Shown here: positions 1-5,337 of the stretch, piece by piece | How positions within the stretch are numbered: position 1 is the first letter of the stretch | How the letters are laid out: the number at the start of each line of letters is the position of its first letter | Source: Hyphomicrobiales bacterium | GTDB taxonomy: Bacteria > Pseudomonadota > Alphaproteobacteria > Rhizobiales > Xanthobacteraceae | NCBI GenBank assembly: GCA_003133345.1 | Contig: PKXB01000180.1 | Location: 8,958-14,441, forward strand | Direction: 5' to 3' | DNA length: 5,484 bases | Made by a program: the position numbers and the translations under genes | The notes under the pieces: generated by a model | Told to the model about the DNA's origin: nothing | Database searches by the model: none | The model's input: only the letters and a program-made list of their open reading frames with translations

Positions 1-870
1 GCCGGCGGCGATATCCGCGCGCTCTACGATCTAGGCTGTGCCGGCCGGCACGACGAGGCGCTGCAATTCTGGCGCGACGAATATCCGCTCAACGTGGCGA
101 TCAAGAATTTCCGCAAGCCCTATGTGGCGCTGATCGACGGCATCGTCATGGGCGGCGGCGTCGGGGTGTCGGTGCACGGCTCGCACCGCGTGGCCGGCAA
201 TCGCTTTCAGTTTGCCATGCCGGAGGTCGGCATCGGCTTCTTTCCCGACGTCGGCGCCACCTGGTTTCTGCCGCGCATGCCGGGCGAGCTCGGCACTTTT
301 TGCGGGCTCACCGGAGAGCGCTTCGGCAGTGCCGATGCCGTCGCGGCCGGCCTCGCCACCCACCGGATTCCCTCGGCCCGCTTTGCCGCGCTGCTCGATG
401 GACTGACCGGCACGCTCTCGGTGGACGCGCTGCTTGCCGCCTTTGCCGAGCCGGCGGGCGAGGGACCGATCCTGGCGCGGCGCGGCGCGATCGATCGCTT
501 GTTCGCCGGCGACCGGATTGAGGACATCCTCGCCGCGCTCGATCGAGAGGCGTCCTCGGGCAGTGCCGATGCCGAGTGGGCGGCCAAGACCGCCGCCACC
601 ATCGCTAAGAAATCGCCGCTCAGCCTCAAATTGGCGCTGGCGCAGGTGCGGCGTGGCAAAGCTTGGGATTTCGAGACGTGCATGCGCGCCGAATTCCGCA
701 TAGTGTCGCGCGTCATCCATGGGTCTGATTTCTACGAGGGCGTGCGCGCCGTGATCGTCGATAAGGACAACAAGCCGCGCTGGCGGCCGGCGACGCTCGC
801 GGACGTGAGCGTTGCCGAGCTCGAGCGCCATTTCGCGCCGCTGGGCGCCGACGAATTGGTGCTGCCATGA
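1..870 (+). CDS. 3-hydroxyisobutyryl-CoA hydrolase (enoyl-CoA hydratase/isomerase family), 5' end missing
   Basis: The reading frame is open from base 1 to the TGA at 868-870, giving 289 residues. The start lies outside the window; about 60-65 residues appear to be missing by comparison with the family. The visible part begins AGGDIRALYD, the crotonase-fold oxyanion region in the form typical of 3-hydroxyisobutyryl-CoA hydrolases. It continues with MGGGVG (visible residues 50-55) and PEVGIGFFPDVG, which carries the Glu/Asp pair (visible E75 and D83) at the eight-residue spacing of the hydrolase catalytic residues. The family hydrolyses 3-hydroxyisobutyryl-CoA to free 3-hydroxyisobutyrate in cytosolic valine degradation. 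The next enzyme of the pathway lies two genes downstream, which supports this over a generic enoyl-CoA hydratase. The stop codon overlaps the next start (ATGA at 867-870), so the two genes are probably translationally coupled. Confidence 0.93.
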   Translation, partial: AGGDIRALYDLGCAGRHDEALQFWRDEYPLNVAIKNFRKPYVALIDGIVMGGGVGVSVHGSHRVAGNRFQFAMPEVGIGFFPDVGATWFLPRMPGELGTFCGLTGERFGSADAVAAGLATHRIPSARFAALLDGLTGTLSVDALLAAFAEPAGEGPILARRGAIDRLFAGDRIEDILAALDREASSGSADAEWAAKTAATIAKKSPLSLKLALAQVRRGKAWDFETCMRAEFRIVSRVIHGSDFYEGVRAVIVDKDNKPRWRPATLADVSVAELERHFAPLGADELVLP

Positions 871-1316
871 GCGAGCCGTTTGCCAGGGACGACGTGCAAA
901 GCCTCGAGCCGGTGCACGAGGGCGAGGGCGAGCCGAGCGTCGGCCGCTGGACGCGGCGGCTGGTGCTGTTCCTGCGCGTGATGGCCGCCGTGTCGATGCT
1001 CAAGGGTCTCTACCATTGGTCGCGGGTGTGCGGCATCGGCGTCGATGCCAATGACGTGTTCCAGTATCATTCCATCGCCTGGCAGGCCGCCACGGTGTTC
1101 TTCGCGGTGATCGATCTGGTCGCGGCGGTCGGACTCTGGCTCGCCGCCGCCTGGGGCGCGGTAATCTGGCTCACCGCGGTTGCCTCGATGCTGGCGGTGA
1201 AAATATTTTTCCCGCAGGTGTTCGGCACCAGCCTGCTGACCGGCGGATTGGAAGGCGGAGTGCTCGTGCTTTATCTAGGGCTGGCATTGAAATCGGCGCA
1301 GGAACAGCCGCCGTGA
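867..1316 (+). CDS. small four-helix membrane protein of unknown function (probably DUF6163 family)
   Basis: This 149-residue protein starts in an ATGA overlap with the upstream hydrolase. No good Shine-Dalgarno is visible before its ATG, which fits translational coupling. The first ~27 residues are acidic and soluble. Four hydrophobic stretches follow at about 32-51, 70-93, 95-115 and 127-143, separated by short loops, suggesting an inner-membrane protein with a cytoplasmic N-terminal tail (orientation inferred from the Arg-rich WTRR just before helix 1). There is no signal-peptide cleavage site and no enzymatic motif that I recognise. From memory it resembles the alphaproteobacterial DUF6163 family, whose members are often found beside mmsB or ldtR/glyA; I cannot confirm that here. 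The position inside a valine-degradation operon suggests co-expression but does not establish a role in valine metabolism. Confidence 0.8.
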   Translation: MSEPFARDDVQSLEPVHEGEGEPSVGRWTRRLVLFLRVMAAVSMLKGLYHWSRVCGIGVDANDVFQYHSIAWQAATVFFAVIDLVAAVGLWLAAAWGAVIWLTAVASMLAVKIFFPQVFGTSLLTGGLEGGVLVLYLGLALKSAQEQPP

Positions 1317-1317
1317 A

Positions 1318-1334
1318 CGCGCATCATGCGCAAA
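1318..1334. repeat. short palindrome before mmsB, possible remnant of the glyA-nrdR repeat
   Basis: In the 38-base gap before mmsB, GCGCAT C ATGCGC (1319-1331) is a perfect odd palindrome with six-base arms. The 17-base stretch CGCGCATCATGCGCAAA matches the left end (CGCGCAT, 4606-4612) joined directly to the right end (CATGCGCAAA, 4649-4658) of the longer palindromic repeat between glyA and nrdR. It may be a deletion remnant of that repeat, or an unrelated operator-like site. Confidence 0.4.
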
Positions 1335-1354
1335 TGTAACAAGGGGAGGGCGCC

Positions 1355-2239
1355 ATGGCGCGCATAGGATTTGTCGGGCTCGGCAATATGGGTCTGCCGA
1401 TGGCGCAGAACCTGCTCAAGGCCGGCCACCAGGTCGAGGGCGTGGACGTCAATGCGGCCGCGGTCGCCAAGCTGGTGGCGGCCGGCGGCGCCGGCGTCGA
1501 GACCGCCAAGACGGCCGCCGCGCGCGCCGACGTGGTCATCACCATGCTGCCGTCGGGCAAGGAAGTGCGCGAGGTCTATCTCGGCTCGTCCGGCATCATT
1601 GAGAACGCCAATGCGGGCACGCTGCTGATCGACTGCTCCACCATCGACGTGGAAACCGCGCGCGCGGTCGCGGGCGCGGCGGAACAGAAAGGGCTGTTGA
1701 TGCTCGATGCGCCGGTCTCCGGCGGCGTCGGTGGCGCCAGCGCGGCGACGCTCACCTTCATGGTCGGCGGCAGCGCGCAGGCTTTTACGCGCGCGGAGTC
1801 GATCCTGCAAAAGATGGGCAAGACCATCGTGCACGCCGGCGGCGCCGGCAACGGGCAGGCGGCGAAGATCTGCAACAACATGATCCTCGGCGTATCGATG
1901 ATCGCGGTGTCGGAAGCCTTCGTGCTGGCGGAGAAGCTCGGCCTCGATCACCAGAAGCTGTTCGATATCTCGTCGAAGTCGTCGGGGCAGTGCTGGTCGA
2001 TGACGACCTATTGCCCGGTGCCGGGGCCAGTGCCGACGTCGCCTGCCAATCACGACTACCAGGCCGGTTTCACCGCGGCGATGATGCTTAAGGATTTGAA
2101 ACTGTCGCAGGAAGCAGCGAAAGCGGCGGGCGCCAAGACGCAACTCGGCGCCGACGCGGCAAGGATTTATTCGGCATATGTGGAGAGCGGGGAGGCGGGC
2201 CGGGATTTTTCCGGTATCATTCGCTTCGTGCGCGGGTGA
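1355..2239 (+). CDS. mmsB: 3-hydroxyisobutyrate dehydrogenase
   Basis: This 294-residue cytosolic enzyme oxidises 3-hydroxyisobutyrate to methylmalonate semialdehyde with NAD+ in valine degradation. The N-terminus is a Rossmann fold with GLGNMG at residues 8-13 and a probable cofactor-selecting acidic residue at D31. The substrate-binding signature DAPVSGG is at 118-124. The catalytic lysine is K171 within GNGQAAKICNN, with N175 following. The C-terminal all-helical domain carries the conserved MLKDL segment around K246-D247. The length is normal for the family (about 290-300). The ATG at 1355 follows a purine-rich ribosome-binding site, GGGGAGG at 1343-1349, with five bases between. It lies 38 bases after the membrane-protein gene, consistent with one operon. 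Its substrate is the product of the hydrolase two genes upstream. Related beta-hydroxyacid dehydrogenases (tartronate semialdehyde reductase) share the fold, but context favours mmsB. Confidence 0.95.
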   Translation: MARIGFVGLGNMGLPMAQNLLKAGHQVEGVDVNAAAVAKLVAAGGAGVETAKTAAARADVVITMLPSGKEVREVYLGSSGIIENANAGTLLIDCSTIDVETARAVAGAAEQKGLLMLDAPVSGGVGGASAATLTFMVGGSAQAFTRAESILQKMGKTIVHAGGAGNGQAAKICNNMILGVSMIAVSEAFVLAEKLGLDHQKLFDISSKSSGQCWSMTTYCPVPGPVPTSPANHDYQAGFTAAMMLKDLKLSQEAAKAAGAKTQLGADAARIYSAYVESGEAGRDFSGIIRFVRG

Positions 2240-2250
2240 ACCCTTAATCG

Positions 2251-2354
2251 TCATTCCGGGGCGAACGCGGCAGCGTGCGAACCCGGAATCCAGACACGGT
2301 CTCTGATTTGCATCTGGATTCCGGGTCTGGCGCTAAAGCGCCGTCCCGGAATGA
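2251..2354. repeat. nested palindromic repeat, copy 1 (TCATTCCGGG family), between mmsB and ldtR
   Basis: The outer arms TCATTCCGGG (2251-2260) and CCCGGAATGA (2345-2354) are perfectly complementary. Inside them is a second perfect 14-base pair of arms, ACCCGGAATCCAGA (2281-2294) and its complement at 2313-2326, around an 18-base loop. The core ATTCCGGG/CCCGGAAT therefore occurs four times in alternating orientation, so the element could fold either as one nested structure or as two side-by-side hairpins. A further small hairpin, GGCGCT-AA-AGCGCC, lies at 2329-2342. It begins 11 bases after the mmsB stop. No T-run follows, so it is not a standard intrinsic terminator, though it may stabilise or attenuate the mmsB transcript. 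Similar elements are common between genes in Bradyrhizobium-type genomes (from memory). Copy 2 is at 5180-5337. Confidence 0.88.
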
Positions 2355-2560
2355 CCGATGATTTGTGGTGAACGAATTCTTGCGCCAATCGATTCAATTG
2401 CGCGTTCAACGAAACGTTCACTGTTGCAAATAAATCTAATCTTTATCGTGTTATTTAAGCCGATTTTAGACTGCCCCTTATAGGGTCCGTCATCTGGAAC
2501 GGGGAAACAGGGCCTCGTTACCGGCGAAAGACGTAAAGACAATAACAGGGGGCGTTGGAC
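2355..2560 (+). other. AT-rich leader and likely control region of ldtR
   Basis: This stretch has no gene and is clearly more AT-rich than its surroundings around 2425-2470, as expected for a promoter region. It holds short repeated motifs: CGTTCA at 2403-2408 and 2415-2420 (12 bases apart) with the complement TGAACG at 2369-2374, and TTGCGC at 2380-2385 and 2398-2403 (18 bases apart). A small stem CCCT-TAT-AGGG is at 2475-2485. I could not find a convincing -35/-10 pair matching the rhizobial consensus, so no promoter is called. MarR regulators often control their own promoters, so one of these motifs may be an autoregulatory site; this is inference. Confidence 0.4.
2547..2552 (+). promoter_or_regulatory. 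ribosome-binding site deciding the ldtR start
   Basis: AGGGGG lies eight bases before the ATG at 2561 but only two before an in-frame TTG at 2555. The spacing selects the ATG as the start. Confidence 0.75.
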
Positions 2561-3073
2561 ATGAAAGCCGTTGCGAAGACGGTCGAACCTGCCGAGCACG
2601 AGGCGCGTTTCGACCATATCAGGCCGCTTTATCATGAGGCCTTGACCTTGGTCGAGCGGCTGCATCGCCGGCTGCTCGACGTCATCAAGGACGAATTCGA
2701 CCGCCGCGGCCGCTCCGACATCAATTCGGTGCAGGCGCTGCTGCTCTACAATATCGGCGACAAGGAGCTGACCGCCGGCGAGTTGCGCACGCGCGGCTAC
2801 TATCTCGGCTCCAACGTCTCCTACAACCTCAAGAAGCTGGTCGAGATGGCGTTCCTCGATCACCAGCGCAGCCGCGTCGACCGCCGCTCGGTGCGCATCA
2901 AGCTGACCGACAAGGGCCGCGAAGTGCGCGACATCGTCGACACGCTCTACCAGAAGCACGTGCGCACGGTTGAGCAGGTCGGCGGCATCAATGCCGACGA
3001 GTTCGCGACTTTGAACAAGTCGCTGCATCGGCTGGAGCGCTTCTGGACCGATCAGATCCTTTACCGCCTTTAA
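2561..3073 (+). CDS. ldtR: MarR-family winged-helix transcriptional regulator LdtR
   Basis: This 170-residue cytosolic protein binds DNA as a dimer. It has an N-terminal helical dimerisation part (about 15-50), then a winged helix-turn-helix: helix 53-67, the TAGELRTRG helix at 71-79, a recognition helix at about 84-99 (SNVSYNLKKLV), and a wing ending in DRRSVRIKLTDKG (107-119), the classic MarR signature. A C-terminal dimerisation helix follows. The DVIKDEF, NSVQALLLYNIGD and RGYYLGSNVSYNLKKL segments match the LdtR group rather than generic MarR proteins. LdtR was described in Liberibacter asiaticus and Sinorhizobium meliloti as controlling an L,D-transpeptidase and osmotic-stress tolerance; that role is transferred, not seen here. 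No cysteine is present, so thiol-based redox sensing is unlikely. It is apparently a single-gene unit, with its own leader and a strong terminator immediately downstream. Confidence 0.9.
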   Translation: MKAVAKTVEPAEHEARFDHIRPLYHEALTLVERLHRRLLDVIKDEFDRRGRSDINSVQALLLYNIGDKELTAGELRTRGYYLGSNVSYNLKKLVEMAFLDHQRSRVDRRSVRIKLTDKGREVRDIVDTLYQKHVRTVEQVGGINADEFATLNKSLHRLERFWTDQILYRL

Positions 3074-3098
3074 GTCCTCCTACTGGCGGAATGACTTG

Positions 3099-3124
3099 CC
3101 CCGGCCGCATGCGGCCGGGGTTTT
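3099..3124 (+). terminator. intrinsic terminator after ldtR
   Basis: CCCCGGCCGCATGCGGCCGGGG (3099-3120) is written here only to describe a perfect 22-base palindrome: a nine-base, all-G/C stem with a CATG loop, followed at once by TTTTGTCGTTT. It starts 25 bases after the ldtR stop, so it separates ldtR from the glyA transcription unit. Confidence 0.93.
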
Positions 3125-3160
3125 GTCGTTTGGGGCGAGCGACTTTACTCGCTAGATATT

Positions 3161-3203
3161 GCGGTTAGCGCACCATCCACATGCCAGTGCTTGGCGGTTA
3201 GCG
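3161..3203 (+). repeat. 10-bp direct repeat at the glyA promoter
   Basis: GCGGTTAGCG occurs exactly at 3161-3170 and again at 3194-3203, 33 bases apart start to start, which is about three helical turns. The second copy overlaps the predicted -35 element and spacer of the glyA promoter. This is the usual geometry of a regulator binding two sites on one face of the DNA. The regulator is unknown. Confidence 0.6.
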
Positions 3204-3218
3204 GCCGATATGCTATTT
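3190..3218 (+). promoter_or_regulatory. predicted housekeeping sigma-factor promoter of glyA
   Basis: CTTGGC (3190-3195) and CTATTT (3213-3218) are separated by exactly 17 bases. They match the rhizobial housekeeping consensus CTTGAC-N17-CTATAT at 10 of 12 positions. Transcription would start near 3225, leaving a leader of about 58 bases before the glyA ATG. The placement downstream of the ldtR terminator is sensible. Confidence 0.6.
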
Positions 3219-3271
3219 GCGGACTAATCCCGGAAGTTGCCCGTAATTCGGTGCCGCCCGCTCCCGGCGCC

Positions 3272-3276
3272 AGGAG
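3272..3276 (+). promoter_or_regulatory. ribosome-binding site deciding the glyA start
   Basis: AGGAG lies six bases before the ATG at 3283 but only three before an adjacent in-frame GTG at 3280. The ATG at 3283 is therefore preferred. Confidence 0.75.
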
Positions 3277-3282
3277 AATGTG

Positions 3283-4614
3283 ATGTCGGCGACGTCGAGC
3301 CCCAAGTCTGCTCATAACAAGCCTTCCAGCGATGTGGAAAACCTGTTCTCTGCCGCCTTGCGCGACGTGGACCCTGAGATCAATGAGGCGATCAAGCTCG
3401 AACTCGGCCGACAACGCGACGAAATCGAATTGATCGCCTCGGAGAACATCGTTTCTCGCGCAGTTCTCGAGGCGCAAGGGTCCGTTCTCACCAACAAATA
3501 CGCCGAAGGTCTGCCGGGCAAGCGCTACTACGGCGGCTGCCAGTTCGTGGATATTGCCGAGCGGCTGGCGATCGAGCGGGCGACCAGACTGTTCGGCTGC
3601 AAGTTCGCCAATGTGCAGCCGCATTCCGGCGCTTCTGCTAACGCGGAAGTTTTCTTTGCGCTGATGCAGCCCGGCGACGCCTTCATGGGGCTCAATCTGG
3701 CGGCCGGTGGGCATCTGACTCATGGGTCGCCGGTCAACATGTCGGGCAAATGGTTCAAGCCGGTGCCCTATGGCGTGCGGCGCGAGGACCAGCGCATCGA
3801 CATGGACGAGGTCGCGCGGCTTGCCAAAGAAACCCGGCCGAAGCTGATCATCGCCGGCGGCTCGGCCTATCCGCGCATCATCGACTTCCGCGCCTTCCGC
3901 GAAATCTGCGATGAGGTCGGCGCGCTGCTGATGGTGGACATGGCGCACTTCGCCGGGCTGGTGGCGGGCGGGGTGCATCCCTCGCCGTTCCCGCACGCGC
4001 ATGTGGTGACCACCACCACGCACAAGACGCTGCGCGGCCCGCGCGGCGGTGTGATCTTGTCCGACAACGAAGAGATCGCCAAGAAACTCAACTCGGCGGT
4101 GTTCCCCGGCATGCAGGGCGGCCCGCTGATGCATGTGATCGCCGCCAAGGCGGTGGCGTTCGGCGAGGCGCTGCGGCCAAGCTTCGGCACTTACGCCCGC
4201 AACGTGGTGGAGAACGCCAAGGCGCTGGCCGAGACGCTGAAGTCGCGCGGGCTCGACATCGTGTCGGGCGGCACCGACACCCATCTGATGCTGGTCGACC
4301 TGCGCCCGAAGCAACTCACCGGCAAAGTGGCGGAACTGGCGCTCGGACGCGCTCACATCACCTGCAACAAAAATGGCATTCCGTTCGACCCGGAAAAGCC
4401 AACCGTGACCTCCGGCGTGCGGCTCGGCACGCCGGCCGGCACCACGCGCGGCTTCGGCATCGCGGAATTCCGCCAGGTCGGCGAGATGATCGCCGAGGTG
4501 CTCGACGTGCTGTCGCAGAAGAAGGTCGAGGAGGATTCCCTGGTCGAAAGCGCGGTGCGCGCGAAAGTGAAGACATTGATTTCGCGATTTCCGATTTATC
4601 AGGATCGCGCATGA
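3283..4614 (+). CDS. glyA: serine hydroxymethyltransferase
   Basis: This PLP enzyme interconverts serine plus tetrahydrofolate with glycine plus 5,10-methylene-tetrahydrofolate in the cytosol, the main source of one-carbon units. It is 443 residues, slightly longer than the ~417 of E. coli GlyA because of a ~20-residue polar N-terminal extension usual in Rhizobiales. Visible motifs: ELIASEN (S53), [14 protein letters not shown] (72-85), [12 protein letters not shown] with D219 and H222 that contact PLP, the PLP lysine K248 in [14 protein letters not shown], and a carboxylate-binding arginine at R380 in [16 protein letters not shown]. The D, H and K spacing matches E. coli. It has its own predicted promoter. 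The last codons and the stop (CGC GCA TGA) fall in the left arm of a palindromic repeat, so the C-terminus has been reshaped by a few residues without touching the core. nrdR and ribD follow in the same direction. Confidence 0.97.
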   Translation: MSATSSPKSAHNKPSSDVENLFSAALRDVDPEINEAIKLELGRQRDEIELIASENIVSRAVLEAQGSVLTNKYAEGLPGKRYYGGCQFVDIAERLAIERATRLFGCKFANVQPHSGASANAEVFFALMQPGDAFMGLNLAAGGHLTHGSPVNMSGKWFKPVPYGVRREDQRIDMDEVARLAKETRPKLIIAGGSAYPRIIDFRAFREICDEVGALLMVDMAHFAGLVAGGVHPSPFPHAHVVTTTTHKTLRGPRGGVILSDNEEIAKKLNSAVFPGMQGGPLMHVIAAKAVAFGEALRPSFGTYARNVVENAKALAETLKSRGLDIVSGGTDTHLMLVDLRPKQLTGKVAELALGRAHITCNKNGIPFDPEKPTVTSGVRLGTPAGTTRGFGIAEFRQVGEMIAEVLDVLSQKKVEEDSLVESAVRAKVKTLISRFPIYQDRA

Positions 4615-4655
4615 TCCCGAAAAGTGGGAACCGGTTTTCGGATAAGATCATGCGC
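4607..4655. repeat. RIME-like palindromic repeat between glyA and nrdR
   Basis: The outer arms GCGCATGATC (4607-4616) and GATCATGCGC (4646-4655) are perfect complements, and inner arms CCGAAAA (4617-4623) and TTTTCGG (4635-4641) extend the stem, with a short palindromic ACCGGT near the apex. The downstream AAACAAATAGAGCGG (to 4670) usually accompanies such elements. I recognise it, from memory, as a very abundant intergenic repeat of Rhizobiales similar to RIME elements. It overlaps the glyA stop codon and ends about 16 bases before the nrdR ribosome-binding site. No T-run follows, so read-through into nrdR is plausible. Confidence 0.85.
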
Positions 4656-4683
4656 AAACAAATAGAGCGGTAGGGGGCTCGTC

Positions 4684-5169
4684 ATGCGTTGCCCGAGTTG
4701 CGCAAGCCTGGATACGCAGGTGAAGGATTCGCGGCCGACCGAGGATTCGGCGGTGATCCGCCGCCGCCGCGTCTGTCTGACCTGCAATTTCCGTTTCACC
4801 ACCTTCGAGCGCGTGCAGCTGCGCGAGCTGACCGTCATCAAGCGTAACGGCAGGCGCGTGCCGTTCGACCGCGATAAATTGATGCGCTCGGTGCAGATCG
4901 CGCTGCGCAAGCGCGCGGTCGACCCGGAACGCATCGAGCAGGAAGTCTCGAAAATCGTGCGCGAGCTGGAAAGCCAAGGCGAGAACGAAGTGTCCTCGGA
5001 GGCGATCGGCGAACTGGTCATGGAGCATCTGCGCGGGCTCGACGACGTGGCCTATGTGCGCTTCGCCTCGGTGTACCGCAATTTCCGCGAGGCCAAGGAC
5101 TTCCGCGCCGCGCTCGACGAATTGTCGGGCGACGATGCGCCGCCGCCGGCGGCGACCGCGCGCAAATGA
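4684..5169 (+). CDS. nrdR: transcriptional repressor NrdR
   Basis: This 161-residue protein represses ribonucleotide reductase genes according to the ATP/dATP it binds. The N-terminal zinc ribbon has four cysteines, C3/C6 (CPSC) and C31/C34 (CLTC), followed by the Arg-rich DNA-contacting RRRR segment at 26-29 and FRFTTFER. An ATP-cone domain spans roughly 49-139, starting at [16 protein letters not shown] and ending at FASVYRNF. The C-terminal tail (about 146-161) is Ala/Pro-rich and probably disordered. The length is normal for the family (about 150-160). The ATG at 4684 follows AGGGGG (4672-4677) with six bases between. No NrdR box was seen near its own start, so no self-control is claimed. 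Position between glyA and ribD is the usual alphaproteobacterial order and suggests co-transcription, with two repeats as possible breaks in the unit. Confidence 0.96.
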   Translation: MRCPSCASLDTQVKDSRPTEDSAVIRRRRVCLTCNFRFTTFERVQLRELTVIKRNGRRVPFDRDKLMRSVQIALRKRAVDPERIEQEVSKIVRELESQGENEVSSEAIGELVMEHLRGLDDVAYVRFASVYRNFREAKDFRAALDELSGDDAPPPAATARK

Positions 5170-5179
5170 GCCCCCTTTC

Positions 5180-5337
5180 TTGTCATTCCGGGGCCCGAGC
5201 ACCCGGATCGGCGCTTCGCGCCGTCCGGGCACAGGCTCCGCGAGGGAACCCGGAATCCATAATCCCAGGAGCTAAACAATGAGCACAGGGGTTATGGATT
5301 CCGGGCTCGCGCCTGCCGGCGCGCCCCGGAATGACAA
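5180..5337. repeat. nested palindromic repeat, copy 2 (TCATTCCGGG family), running into ribD
   Basis: The outer arms TTGTCATTCCGGGGC (5180-5194) and GCCCCGGAATGACAA (5323-5337) are perfect 15-base complements. Inner arms CCCGGAATCCATAA (5249-5262) and TTATGGATTCCGGG (5292-5305) are a perfect 14-base pair, extended by a T.G wobble and CCC/GGG (5264-5266 with 5288-5290). A separate hairpin in the left half pairs CCCGGA (5202-5207) with TCCGGG (5224-5229) around CGGCGC-TTC-GCGCCG. It shares its plan and core with copy 1 at 2251-2354 but is longer. It starts 10 bases after the nrdR stop. Its right half is read as the start of ribD. Confidence 0.92.
5267..5271 (+). promoter_or_regulatory. ribosome-binding site of ribD inside a repeat hairpin loop
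   Basis: AGGAG lies seven bases before the ATG at 5279. An in-frame TAA at 5273-5275 blocks any start further upstream. Both the site and the ATG lie in the loop (5267-5287) of the inner hairpin of the palindromic repeat, flanked by stems ending at 5266 and 5288. Confidence 0.7.

Noticed and set aside
31..831. A 266-codon open frame on the minus strand across the hydrolase gene
   Set aside because: The opposite strand carries crotonase-fold motifs throughout; the antisense product has none.
1271..2254. A 327-codon open frame on the minus strand across mmsB
   Set aside because: It is the antisense shadow of mmsB, with low-complexity Arg/His/Ala composition and no recognisable motif.
2555..2557. 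TTG as the start of ldtR
   Set aside because: It is two bases from AGGGGG, too close; the ATG at 2561 has an eight-base gap.
3280..3282. GTG as the start of glyA
   Set aside because: It lies only three bases from AGGAG; the ATG three bases later has better spacing.
3125..3282. Glycine or other metabolite riboswitch upstream of glyA
   Set aside because: The leader after the predicted promoter is about 58 bases, too short for a glycine riboswitch, and no conserved aptamer core is visible.
3145..4356. A 403-codon open frame on the minus strand across glyA
   Set aside because: It is antisense to a complete, motif-rich glyA; its His/Arg/Ala-rich product resembles no family and is what high-GC codon bias produces opposite a real gene.
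4607..4655. Intrinsic terminator after glyA
   Set aside because: The stem has no following T-run, and the sequence matches a dispersed repeat; it may still affect RNA stability.
5170..5278. FMN riboswitch upstream of ribD
   Set aside because: The region is fully explained by the palindromic repeat, and no FMN-riboswitch core was recognised.
2251..5337. CRISPR array or insertion sequence from the repeated palindromes
   Set aside because: The copies are few, far apart and unequal in length, with no regular spacers, no transposase and no target-site duplication seen.
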